NCBI RefSeq assembly: GCF_027579695.1 | Contig: NC_083581.1 | Location: 61,206,200-61,270,199 of the forward strand | Source: Neoarius graeffei | Lineage: Eukaryota; Chordata; Actinopteri; Siluriformes; Ariidae | Direction: 5' to 3' | Length of the DNA stretch: 64,000 bases | Program-made: the position numbers and the translations under genes | The notes under the pieces: model-generated | What the model was told of the DNA's origin: nothing | The model's database searches: none | The model's input: the letters and a program-made list of their open reading frames with translations, nothing else | Shown here: positions 22,394 through 31,870 of the stretch, in pieces | Layout of the letters: each line of letters opens with the position of its first letter | Numbering within the stretch: the stretch's first letter is position 1

Positions 22394-22776
22394 GGGGCGG
22401 CATGGTGGTGCAGTGGTTAGCGCTGTCGCCTCACAGCAAGAAGGTCCAGGTTCGAGCCCCGTGGCTGGCGAGGGCCTGTCTGTGGAGTTTGCATGTTCTC
22501 CCCGTGTCCGCGTGGGTTTCCTCCGGGTGCTCCAGTTTCCCCCACAGTCCAAAGACATGCAGGTTAGGTTAACTGGTGACTCTAAATTGACCGTAGGTGT
22601 GAATGTAAGTCTGTGTCTATGTGTCAGCCCTGTGATGACCTGGCGACTTGTCCAGGGTGTACCCCGCCTTTCGCCCGTAGTCAGCTGGGATAGGCTCCAG
22701 CTTGCCTGCGACCCTGTAGAACAGGATAAAGCGGCTAGAGATAATGAGATGAGATGAGATGAGATGAGATGAGATG
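22394..22776 (+). mobile_element. tRNA-headed SINE with TSD
   Basis: Full-length copy with a long GATGA tail. The 14-base target duplication AGGCAGGCTGTGGG is at 22380-22393 and 22777-22790. Confidence 0.9.
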
Positions 22777-23306
22777 AGGCAGGCTGTGGGACAACTTATA
22801 TTGCAGACACTCTACATAATCTAAGACTAAATCATAAATATATTTAAAAACATGTTATTTAAAAAAATATAAAGTTTAATCATAAATATGCTGAAAGTTT
22901 CTGGAAGGAGATGTTTATTTAATATTTACTGAAGGATTTTGTAACAGGGAGGCACGGTGGTGTAGTGGTTAGCGCTGTCGCCTCACAGCAAGAAGGTCCG
23001 GGTTCGAGCCCCGTGGCCGGTGAGGGCCTTTCTGTGCGGAGTTTGCATGTTCTCCCCGTGTCCGCGTGGGTTTCCTCCGGGTGCTCCGGTTTCCCCCACA
23101 GTCCAAAGACATGCAGGTTAGGTTAACTGGTGGCTCTAAATTGACCGTAGGTGTGAATGTGAGTGTGAATGGTTGTCTGTGTCTATTGGCCCTTTTCCAC
23201 TACCCTTTTTCAGCTCGCTTCAGCTCACTTCAGCCCGACACGGCTCGCGTTTCGACTACCAAAAAACAGCACGACTCAGCTCGCTTCAGCCCTGCTTAGC
23301 CCCTAA

Positions 23307-24001
23307 TGCCGCTTTTCCACTACAAACGCGGCTGAGTTGGGCTGAGCCGTGCCGTGCTGAGTCGGGCTGAGTGGGGCTGTTGGAGTTGCATTTCGACTAC
23401 AACCACGCTGAACCGTGCTGGCTGGAAGTGGGTGGACACATTGGGTGGAGTTAGCGAAAGTGGGTGGACGTCACGTGATGTCGTTAAGCAGTGCAAACAG
23501 TGACATCAGTGAGCTTTTAAGCGGTAGTCTCACGACCCGAATAGTAAACAATAAACATGGAGGACATGGAGTCGTTAGTGTTGCTGGTCTTGGTGCTGTG
23601 GCTTGTTGTCACCAACAATGCCAACAGATACTGCAAAAGCGTATAGATGAGGCGAGGCGGAGCATAAGGCTTCAGAAATTCTCGTAATTCGTAATTCTTC
23701 TCCTTCCGGGTTTGCGGTGTTTACAGATCCCAGCGCGCTCGCGGGGCGTGTGTGGGCATGTGAGGACACTCCTCCTCACCAATCAGTGCACAGGGGAGTG
23801 TCTGCTCACGCCCCCAGCCTCACTCGGCTCGGTTTGGCTCGCTTCAGCCCCACTCCAAAACGGTGCGAGTTTTAGGGGCTAAGCAGGGCTGAAGCGAGCT
23901 ACGTTGTGCTGGTTTTTGGTAGTCGAAACGCGAGCCGTGTCGGGCTGAAGTGAGCTGAAGCGAGCTGAAGTGAGCTGAAAAAGGGTAGTGGACACGGGCC
24001 A
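23307..24001 (+). mobile_element. Inner Harbinger-like element
   Basis: A 695-base copy starting TGCCGCTTTTCCACTAC and ending GTAGTGGACACGGGCCA. The 3-base TAA duplication (23304-23306 and 24002-24004) is typical of PIF/Harbinger. It lies inside the older copy at 23187-24550. The interior holds a short coding relic, which is also present inverted in the older copy. Confidence 0.75.
23557..23650 (+). pseudogene. Short coding relic in Harbinger-like element
   Basis: ATG with a hydrophobic peptide beginning MEDMESLVLLVLVLWLVV, stopping at TAG. The outer copy carries the same start inverted near 24311-24220 with a slightly longer frame. It may be the first exon of an autonomous relative's transposase; I do not recognise it firmly. 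Confidence 0.4.
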
Positions 24002-24697
24002 TAAAACTCGCACCGTTTTGGAGTGGGGCTGAAGCGAGCCAAACCGAGCCGAGTGAGGCTGGGGGCGTGAGCAGACACTCCCCTGTGCACTGATTGGTGA
24101 GGAGGAGTGTCCTCACATGCCCACGCACGCCCCGCGAACACGCTGGGATCTGTAAACACCGCAAACCTGGAAGAAGAAGAATTACGAGAATTTCTGAAGC
24201 CTTATGCGCCTCGCCTCATCTATACGCTCTTGCCAGTATCTGTTGGCGTTGTCGGTGACAACAAGCCACAGCACCAAGACCAGCAACACTAACGACTCCA
24301 TGTCCTCCATGTTTATTGTTTACTATCCGGGTCGTGAGACTACCGCTTAAAAGCTCACTGATGTCACTGTTTGCGCCGCTTAACGACATCACGTGACGTC
24401 CACCCACTTTCGCTAACTCCACCCAATGTGTCCACCCACTTCCAGCCAGCATGGTTCAGCGCGGTTGTAGTCGAAATGCAACTCCAACAGCCCCGCTCAG
24501 CCCGACTCAGCACGGCACGGCTCAGCCGCGTTTGTAGTGGAAAAGCGGCATATGTGTCAGCCCTGTGATGACCTGGCGACTTGTCCAGGGTGTACCCCGC
24601 CTTTCGCCTGTAGTCAGCTGGGATAGGCTCCAGCTTGCCTGTGACCCTGTAGAACAGGAAAAAGCGGCTAGAGATAATGAGATGAGATTTTGTAACA

Positions 24698-25500
24698 TCC
24701 AGGTTTATGCCATGCAAAAAAAAAAATCCTCAGGATCGAAGAATTTGTGCTTTCTCAGGAAAATAACAAGCTTCACATTTTGTATTATTAACTTCAAGAG
24801 GGAAAATAAAAAAAAAGAGACAAGGAAATTACTGTTTATAGCTACTAAAATGTTAATGTTGACATTCTATAACATTGTTACTGTAAACAGTTAAAAAGTA
24901 GCTACTGTATGATGTACTGTTCACTGATAAAGGCAAAATGGCAATTCTTGCCAAATTCCTGTGGTATAAAAGGAATAAAACACTTTCACCACATCGCTCA
25001 TCCCCAATGTAGATTATGTTCCTATAACAGTATAACCCATCATGTTTTATTCCTTACATAACAAGAGGACTTTCACGTGACTTTCTGCTGGTTTCTTTTT
25101 TTCTTTTTCTCCTCCTATTTGAACTACTACTTCATTTTATTATTTTATTTCTACTACTATTTTCTTTTAATTCTTTTAATTCTTTTAATTAATTGTTTAA
25201 TTCTTATAATATTATATATTAGAATAAAAATAAAATTATTTTATGTTATTTTATTTCTCTATTGTTTACTGTTTTGTTTTTACTTCTGTAAAGCACATTG
25301 AACTGCCATTGTGTATGAAATGTGCTATATAAATAAACTTGCCTTGCCTTACCATTGCAACTACAGATTTGTTTACGCGGCCATATTGCTGGGCAAGCTT
25401 TGTGTTTACCAGTGACCAGCACAAGTATACACGAGTGATTGTAAGCCAAATTCAGTAGACATCTACAGATAAACTTGTTGAAGTTACATCTAAAAGAACA
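24698..25500. other. No gene; probable LINE 3' end near 25250-25350
   Basis: The stretch AAAGCACATTGAACTGCC ... GCTATATAAATAAACTTGCC is the type of ending seen at fish LINE 3' ends. The rest is AT-rich and unassigned. Confidence 0.5.
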
Positions 25501-25700
25501 ATGCCAGAGACCTGTAGTGCTTTTGGATGTAATAACAGACGTGGAGATAAGCCTGGTTTAACTTTTCACTGCTTCCAGGTGAACCCAGAAAGATGAGAAA
25601 AGTGGTGAGCTGCAGTTAAACAGGAAGACTGGATGATAACAACATTCCCGTGTGTGTAGAGAACATTTTACATCAGGTTAGTGTGAAAGCTCTGTGCAAC
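25501..25700 (+). pseudogene. THAP-domain relic
   Basis: From ATG 25501 the frame reads MPETCSAFGCNNRRGDK, then GLTFHCFQVNPER, followed by an in-frame TGA and then AAVKQEDWM. This is the start of a THAP zinc finger (C2CH type: first Cys pair in CSAFGC, conserved phenylalanine and proline around FHxFPxxPER, Trp). THAP domains are DNA-binding domains of P-element-type and some Harbinger-type transposases and of host THAP proteins. Several stops make it non-functional; downstream parts are not found. It is probably the end of a decayed THAP transposon or a retrocopy. Confidence 0.7.
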
Positions 25701-26086
25701 ATTAAAATGTAGATCTGGATGTGGGCATTGGACACAATATATTTTATTAAACCTAATGCTTGGTGAGACGAGCAGCATGTTTGTTATGTACTGATAATGT
25801 AGATGAGGATAAATACCATAAAATATGCTAGATCAAGGCCCTGGCTTGTTTATTACTATTAGAAATCCATGTTTGAGCTTATGTTTATCATAATGAGGTA
25901 TTTAGAAGTCTTAAATACTAAATAGTTCGGGATGTTGTAGTGTCCCAAATCCGGTAGCTGGTTTGCCAAACGCTTTTCAAGTGGAATAAATACATTTGTG
26001 GGCAAAAATTTTTTTTAAATTTTTGTCACATGTAAACTCAAGCACAGTGAAATTCCTCATCTGCATCTGAAGTGGTGAACAAGCAT

Positions 26087-26143
<57 letters not shown>

Positions 26144-26158
26144 AATGTGCAGAATAAA
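25701..26158. other. No gene; (AG)n tract at end
   Basis: Only an (AG)n run at 26092-26139 stands out. Confidence 0.5.
26092..26139. repeat. (AG)n microsatellite
   Basis: About 24 AG units; pure purine/pyrimidine tract beside a SINE tail. Confidence 0.95.
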
Positions 26159-26405
26159 TCTCATCTCATTATCTGTAGCCGCTTTATCCTGTTCTACAGG
26201 GTTGCAGGCAAGCTGGAGCCTATCCCAGCTGACTACGGGCGAAAGGCGGGGTACACCCTGGACAAGTCGCCAGGTCATCACAGGGCTGACACATAGACAC
26301 AGACAACCATTCACACTCACATTCACACCTACGGTCAATTTAGAGTCACCAGTTAACCTAACCTGCATGTCTTTGGACTGTGGGGGAAACCGGAGCACCC
26401 GGAGG
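26159..26405 (-). mobile_element. tRNA-headed SINE, 5'-truncated
   Basis: Minus strand; the head is lost at 26405 (CGGAGGAATATT), leaving the 3' two thirds with the GAGAT tail. Confidence 0.85.
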
Positions 26406-26719
26406 AATATTATTTGAGCAAGCATAAATTTATTGAACCCCATTTTGTTGCCTGACATTTTATGGCACTCTTTATGTTTCATGCTGCATCAGTAAAGCTT
26501 CAGCAACAGGATCTTCATGAGACTTGTATTTTACATTTAAAGGAGGGAAGTATGCCGAAGAATCTGCTGCCATCTTGTGCTGTTTGCTGTATCATTGCAT
26601 GAATGCCTGGTGATGACAAAATATACTCGGTTATCCATGAAATAAAGTATACAGCTTGGATAACAGAGTAGTAGTGCATGAAATTATGCAATAAAAATAT
26701 AACTAAGCAAAATGCACTA
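26406..26719. other. No recognised feature
   Basis: Nothing supported. Confidence 0.4.
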
Positions 26720-27323
26720 CAAGTATAATGAACTCTCTGGTGACGGTGGCAGAGAAGAGGTCTATGGACAAACTGTTGAACATCATGGATGATGCCAGTC
26801 ACCCTCTGCACACCGTCATCAGCAACCAGAGGAGCCTGTTCAGTGACAGAATGCTCCTTCCCAAGTGCAGGACGAACAGACTCAAAAACTCCTTTGTCCC
26901 TCACGCCATCAGACTGTACTGTACAACTCCTCTCTGGGGGGAGGAGGGGTAACAGGAGGACAGAGGACGGGAAGGAGCAGTAGCCTAGCCTAGCCTAACA
27001 ATAAGCAATACCGGACAATGTACAATATAATGTGCAATATAAAGTGCAATATCTCTCTTGCCGCCCCCCCCACACACATTTTTTCCTCCTCCCCCCCTCC
27101 CCATATCTTATTCTTTTTATATTTGTATACAGTATGTAAATACTTAATTTATTTTAATTTATCTAGAGGTTTTCCTCTATTTCTTTTCTCTGTTTATCTG
27201 TAATGATGCTGCTGGAATCTTAATTTCCCTGAGGGAACCCTCCCAAAGGGATCAATAAAGTTTTATCTAATCTAATCTAATCTAATCTAATCTAATCTAA
27301 TCTAATCTAATCTAATCTAATTC
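26720..27323 (+). mobile_element. LINE 3' end with (TCTAA)n tail
   Basis: A short C-terminal coding piece (26728-26952, with RSLFSDRMLLPKCRTNRLKN and SFVPHAIRLYC) is followed by a 3' UTR with AATTTCCCTGAGGGAACCCT and GGGATCAATAAAGTTT. It ends in about 10 TCTAA units, typical of a LINE 3' terminus. Confidence 0.8.
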
Positions 27324-27941
27324 TTCTAATATAGACTGATTTTTCAAGCATGATTAGTCAGGAAATGAAAGTTAGGGCTGCCAAAGGAACTCTCTGAGAT
27401 GTCTTGTAAATAAATGAAATAAACGAACACACTGCATTTATTCCATTTCTTTCAAATCTGCTGTGCATTTTGTCCTATCCCAGCATCCATCTGTTATAGA
27501 TAACAGGTTATACCGGTGTTGTGTCTAGAGAACAGGAGATACAAACACACATTTAAACTTACATATGCAGGTGACTTGTGAATAGTGTAGGATGAATACT
27601 ATCATATTTCAAACCTGACACTTTGATTGCTTTGTAGCTGGTAGAGAACGTAACAAAAAAAGGGAAGAGATTTATCTGAAAGAACAGATAAACGTGCTTT
27701 TTTGTCTACTTTCTTGTCAACAGTATACCAGAGCAGACCTAGGTGATGAGTGCACATGAGCTTTTTATTTAGGCTTGTGTCTTTGGCACTGTGCTTGGTC
27801 AGTAATGTAAAACTTTAAAAACAAATAATTGACAGCTTTCCAGCTTGCTCACTGCTTTGCTCTGCTCTCCTCATGTCCACGTACACACATGCTCAGCTCA
27901 CTGCTCAGTGAGAGAGAGAAAAAAGAGCTATTACATGCATA
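27324..27941. other. No recognised feature
   Basis: Nothing supported. Confidence 0.4.
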
Positions 27942-27943
27942 TA

Positions 27944-29550
27944 CAGTGTGCTTGAAAGTTTGTGAACCCTTTAGAATTTTCTATATTTCTGCATAAATAT
28001 GACCAAAAACATCATCAGATTTTCACACAAGTCCTAAAAGTAGATAAAGAGAACCCAGTTAAACAAATGAGACAAAAATATTATACTTGGTCACTTATTT
28101 ATTGAGGAAAATGATCCAATATTACATATCTGTGAGTGGCAAAAGTATGTGAACCTCTAGGATTAGCAGTTAATTTGAAGGTGAAATTAGAGTCAGGTGT
28201 TTTTCATCAATGGGATGACAATCAGGTGTGAGTGGGCACCCTGTTTTATTTAAAGAACAGGGATCTATCAAAGTCTGATCTTCACAACACATGTTTGTGG
28301 AAGTGTATCATGACATGAACAAAGGAGATTTCTGAGGACCTCAGAAAAAGCATTGTTGATGCTCATCAGGCTGGAAAAGGTTACAAAACCATCTCTAAAG
28401 AGTTTGGACTCCACCAATCCACAGTCAGACAGATCGTGTACAAATGGAGGAAATTCAAGACCATTGTTATCCTCCCCAGGAGTGGTCGACCAACAAAGAT
28501 CACTCCAAGAGCAAGGCGTGTAATAGTCAGCGAGGTCACAAAGGACCCCAGGGTAACTTCTAAGTAACTGAAGACCTCTCTCACATTGGCTAATGTTAAT
28601 GTTCATGAGTCCACCATCAGGAGAACACTGAACAACAATGGTGTGCATGGCAGGGTTGCAAGGAGAAAGCCACTGCTCTCCAAAAAGAATATTGCTGCTC
28701 GTCTGCAGTTTGCTAAAGATCACAACAAGCCAGAAAGACTATTGGAAAAATGTTTTGTGGACGGATAAGACCAAAATAGAACTTTTTGGTTTAAATGAGA
28801 AGTGCTATGTTTGGAGAAAGGAAAACACTGCATTCCAGCATAAGAACCTTATCTCATCTGTGAAACATGGTGGTGGTAGTATCATGGTTTGGGCCTGTTT
28901 TGCTGCATCTGGGCCAGGACGGTTTGCCATCATTGATGGAATAATGAATTCTGAATTTTACCAGCAAATTCTAAAGGAAAATGTCAGGATATCTGTCCAT
29001 GAACTGAATTTCAAGAGAAGGTGGGTCATGCAGCAAGACAAGGACCCTAAGCACACAAGTCGTTCTACCAAAGAATGGTTAAAGAAGAATAAAGTTCATT
29101 TTTTGGGATGACCAAGTTAAAGTCCTGACCTTAATCCAATCGAAATGTTGTGGAAGGACCTGAAGCGAGCAGTTCATGTGAGGAAACCCACCAACATCCC
29201 AGAGTTGAAGCTGTTCTGTACGGAGGAATGGGCTAAAATTCCTCCAAGCCGGTGTGCAGGACTGATCAACAGTTACCGGAAACGTTTAGTTGCAGTTATT
29301 GCTGCACAAGGGGGTCACACCAGATACTGAAAGCAAAGGTTCACATACTTTTGCCACTCACAAGTATGTAATATTGGATCATTTTCCTGGATTAATAAAT
29401 GACCATGTATAATATTTTTGTCTCATTTGTTTAACTGGGTTCTCTTTATCTACTTTTAGGACTTGTGTGAAAACCTGATGATGTTTTAGGTCATATTTAT
29501 GCAGAAATATAGAAAATTCTAAAGGGTTCACAAACTTTCAAGCACCACTG
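27944..29550 (+). mobile_element. Tc1-like transposon
   Basis: Ends CAGTGTGCTTGAAAGTTTGTG and the inverse of CAGTGGTGCTTGAAAGTTTG, flanked by TA at 27942-27943 and 29551-29552. Length is 1.6 kb. Confidence 0.92.
28313..29330 (+). pseudogene. Tc1 transposase (broken)
   Basis: The N-terminal paired-type DNA-binding part reads KSIVDAHQAGKGYKTISKEF with GRPTK hook. Catalytic blocks are VLWTDKTKIELFG, QDKDPKHTS (Asp to Lys next to the second Asp) and PDLNPIEMLW with the catalytic Glu. Breaks are a stop at about 28564 (TAA after ACTTC), a frameshift near 28740-28760 and a TGA near 29109. The C-terminus ends GGHTRY at 29330. Confidence 0.88.
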
Positions 29551-29654
29551 TATAAGGGGGGAAAAGCACTTAGGTGTGACATGTTAGTCAATAACCTTAC
29601 AGCTTGTCCCCCAAACACCACCCTCTTGCTCAACCATACCCTCCCATCTGCTAC

Positions 29655-29872
29655 TCATTCGCCTACTCATTCATCGGTTCTTCTGGATTGTGACTATTTT
29701 CTATATTGTAGAACAATACTTGAAGACATCAAAACTATGAAATAACACATGGGACAGACATGGAATTATGTGGTAACCAGCTTCATGAGCTTACCACACA
29801 CCTGGAATGCTTTTCAGTTAACAGGCGTGCCTTGTCAGAAGTTAATTAGTGGAATTTCTTGCCTTCTTAATA
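29655..29872. mobile_element. Fragment of non-autonomous Tc1-like element
   Basis: Same family as 13830-16856: GTAGAACAATACTTGAAGAC and GGAATTATGTGGTAA, then TTAATTAGTGGAATTTCTTG. Truncated at the start and abutted by another Tc1 at 29873. Confidence 0.75.
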
Positions 29873-30162
29873 CAACCCCGATTCCAGAAAACTTGGGACA
29901 AAGTACAAATTGTAAATAAAAATGGAATGCAATGATGTGGAAGTTTCAAAATTCCATATTTTATTCAGAATAGAACATAGATGACATATCAAATGTTTAA
30001 ACTGAGAAAATGTTATCATTTAAAGAGAAAAATTAGGTGATTTTAAATTTCATGGCAACAACACATCTCAAAAAAGTTGGGACAAGGCCATGTTTACCAC
30101 TGTGGGACATCCCCTTTTCTCTTTACAACAGTCTGTAAACGTCTGGGGACTGAGGAGACAAG

Positions 30163-30367
30163 CAGAGGTGGAAAAACTGGATTGACAAAGTAAAAGTCCT
30201 GCTTAGGTTTTCCTTCTGCCTGTGCTCTCAACACAGGTGATTTCACCAATTAGCTCATCAACCTGGCTTAGGGGATGTGGTAATTAGGATCAGCTGGTTC
30301 ATTGAATTGGCTGGAGCAAAAATGTGGCAGGGTTTTTACTTTCTGCACCCGGGTTTTTCCACCTCTG
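30163..30367. mobile_element. hAT-type MITE
   Basis: Ends CAGAGGTGGAAAAA and its inverse TTTTTCCACCTCTG, with 8-base duplication GAGACAAG at 30155-30162 and 30368-30375. 205 bases, non-coding. Inserted in the 3' end of the Tc1 transposase. Confidence 0.92.
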
Positions 30368-31359
30368 GAGACAAGTTGCTCAAGTTTAGGGATAGGAATG
30401 TTAACCCATTCTTGTCTAATGTAGGATTCTAGTTGCTCAACTGTCTTAGGTCTTTTTTGTCGTATCTTCTGTTTTATGATGCGCCAAATGTTTTCTATGG
30501 GTGAAAGATCTGGACTGCAGGGTGGCCAGTTCAGTACCTGGACCCTTCTTCTACGCAGCCATGATGCTGTAATTGATGCAGTATGTGGTTTGGCATTGTC
30601 ATGTTGGAAAATGCAAGGTCTTCCCTGAAAGAGACGTCGCCTGGATGGGAGCATATGTTGCTCTAGAACCTGGATATACCTTTCAGCATTGATGGTGTCT
30701 TTCCAGATGTGTAAGCTGCCCATGCCACACGCACTAATGCAACCCCATACCATCAGAGATGCAGGCTTCTGAACTGAGCGCTGATAACAACTTGGGTCGT
30801 CCTTCTCCTCTTTAGTCCGAATGACACGGCGTCCCTGAGTTCCATAAAGAACTTCAAATTTTGATTCGTCTGACCACAGAACAGTTTTCCACTTTGCCAC
30901 AGTCCATTTTAAATGAGCCTTGGCCCAGAGAAGACGTCTGCGCTTCTGGATCATGTTTAGATATGGCTTCTTCTTTGAACTATTGAGTTTTAGCTGGCAA
31001 TGGTGGATGGCACGGTGAATTGTGTTCACAGATAATGTTCTCTGGAAATATTCCTGAGCCCATTTTGTGATTTCCAATACAGAAGCATGCCTGTATGTGA
31101 TGCAGTGCTGTCTAAGGGCCCGAAGATCACAGGCACCCAGTATGGTTTTCTGGCCTTGACCCTTACACACAGAGATTCTTCCAGGTTCTCTGAATCTTTT
31201 GATGATATTATGCACTGTAGATGATGATTTGTTCAAACTCTTTGCAATTTTACACTGTCGAACTCCTTTCTGATATTGCTCCACTATTTGTCGGCACAGA
31301 ATTAGGGGGATTGGTGATCCTCTTCCCATCTTTACTTCTGAGAGCCGCTGCCACTCCAA
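30268..31359 (-). pseudogene. Tc1 transposase, nearly open, C-terminus replaced by a MITE
   Basis: 363-codon frame on the minus strand. HTH region: [20 protein letters not shown] and [10 protein letters not shown]. Catalytic blocks: [22 protein letters not shown] and [13 protein letters not shown] (DD34E). Residues up to EQLVS are family sequence; after that a hAT-type MITE at 30163-30367 supplies about 30 unrelated residues and the stop. The original last 15-20 codons lie beyond it (about 30101-30154). All three catalytic acids are kept and there is no internal stop, unlike the sister copy at 57659. Start could be this Met or MGRGSP eleven codons in. Confidence 0.85.
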
Positions 31360-31381
31360 GATGCTCTTTTTATACCCAGTC

Positions 31382-31858
31382 TGTTAGGGTTTTGCTGGGA
31401 TTCGAACCTGGTTCGTTGGTGTGATAATCCAGCAAACCCCCACTAGGCCACCAGGGGGATGACTCAAATGCAGAGGCGTGAGGCGGAAGTAGAAAAAGAA
31501 TCAAAAGGTTTATTTAAACTATATACACTATATACAGGGCAAAACAAAAGACAAAAAAAACCAAAGAGTATAATCCAAAAGAAAAGCAAAGTGCAAAAAT
31601 TCAAAAGCTAAGAAGATCAAAAAACACAGTACAAAGGAAACTGGAGATAAACATAACAGCACAAAGACTCCGTGACAAGAGGACTGAACTCAGGGGTATA
31701 AATAGACAAACTAATTAAGGACACAGGTGAAGATAATTAGGCAATTAACACAAACACAAAACACAGGAACAGTGGCGGCCTCTAGAGGCCAAAATAAACA
31801 CGACATGAAAAGGAAATAACAGCGGCCTCTAGAGGCCAAAACAGTCCTAGTCCTAACA
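31382..31858 (-). repeat. 3' LTR of gypsy copy 1
   Basis: 477 bases, TGTTAG...CTAACA ends on both strands. Same as the 5' LTR at 36203-36679 as far as I can see. Confidence 0.95.
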
Positions 31859-31870
31859 GGACCCCCCCCT
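31859..31870 (-). promoter_or_regulatory. Polypurine tract (plus-strand primer) of gypsy copy 1
   Basis: On the minus strand AGGGGGGGGTCC directly precedes the 3' LTR and follows the pol stop. Expected second-strand primer. Confidence 0.8.

Larger units (their letters stand above)
23187..24550 (-). mobile_element. Outer Harbinger-like element (interrupted)
   Basis: Ends TGGCCCTTTTCCACTAC and the inverse of TGCCGCTTTTCCACTAC, with 3-base duplication TAT. Read on minus it is 24550-24005 followed by 23303-23187, about 660 bases. A second copy of the same family in the opposite direction separates the two parts. Confidence 0.75.
22947..24686 (+). mobile_element. tRNA-headed SINE split by Harbinger-like elements
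   Basis: SINE parts lie at 22947-23186 and 24551-24686. The SINE's own 11-base duplication ATTTTGTAACA is at 22936-22946 and 24687-24697. The insertion falls in its CTATGTGTCAG word and duplicated TAT. Confidence 0.9.

Noticed and set aside
26728-26983. Overlapping frames as a host gene
   Set aside because: They precede a typical LINE 3' UTR and (TCTAA)n tail; best explained as the end of a LINE frame.
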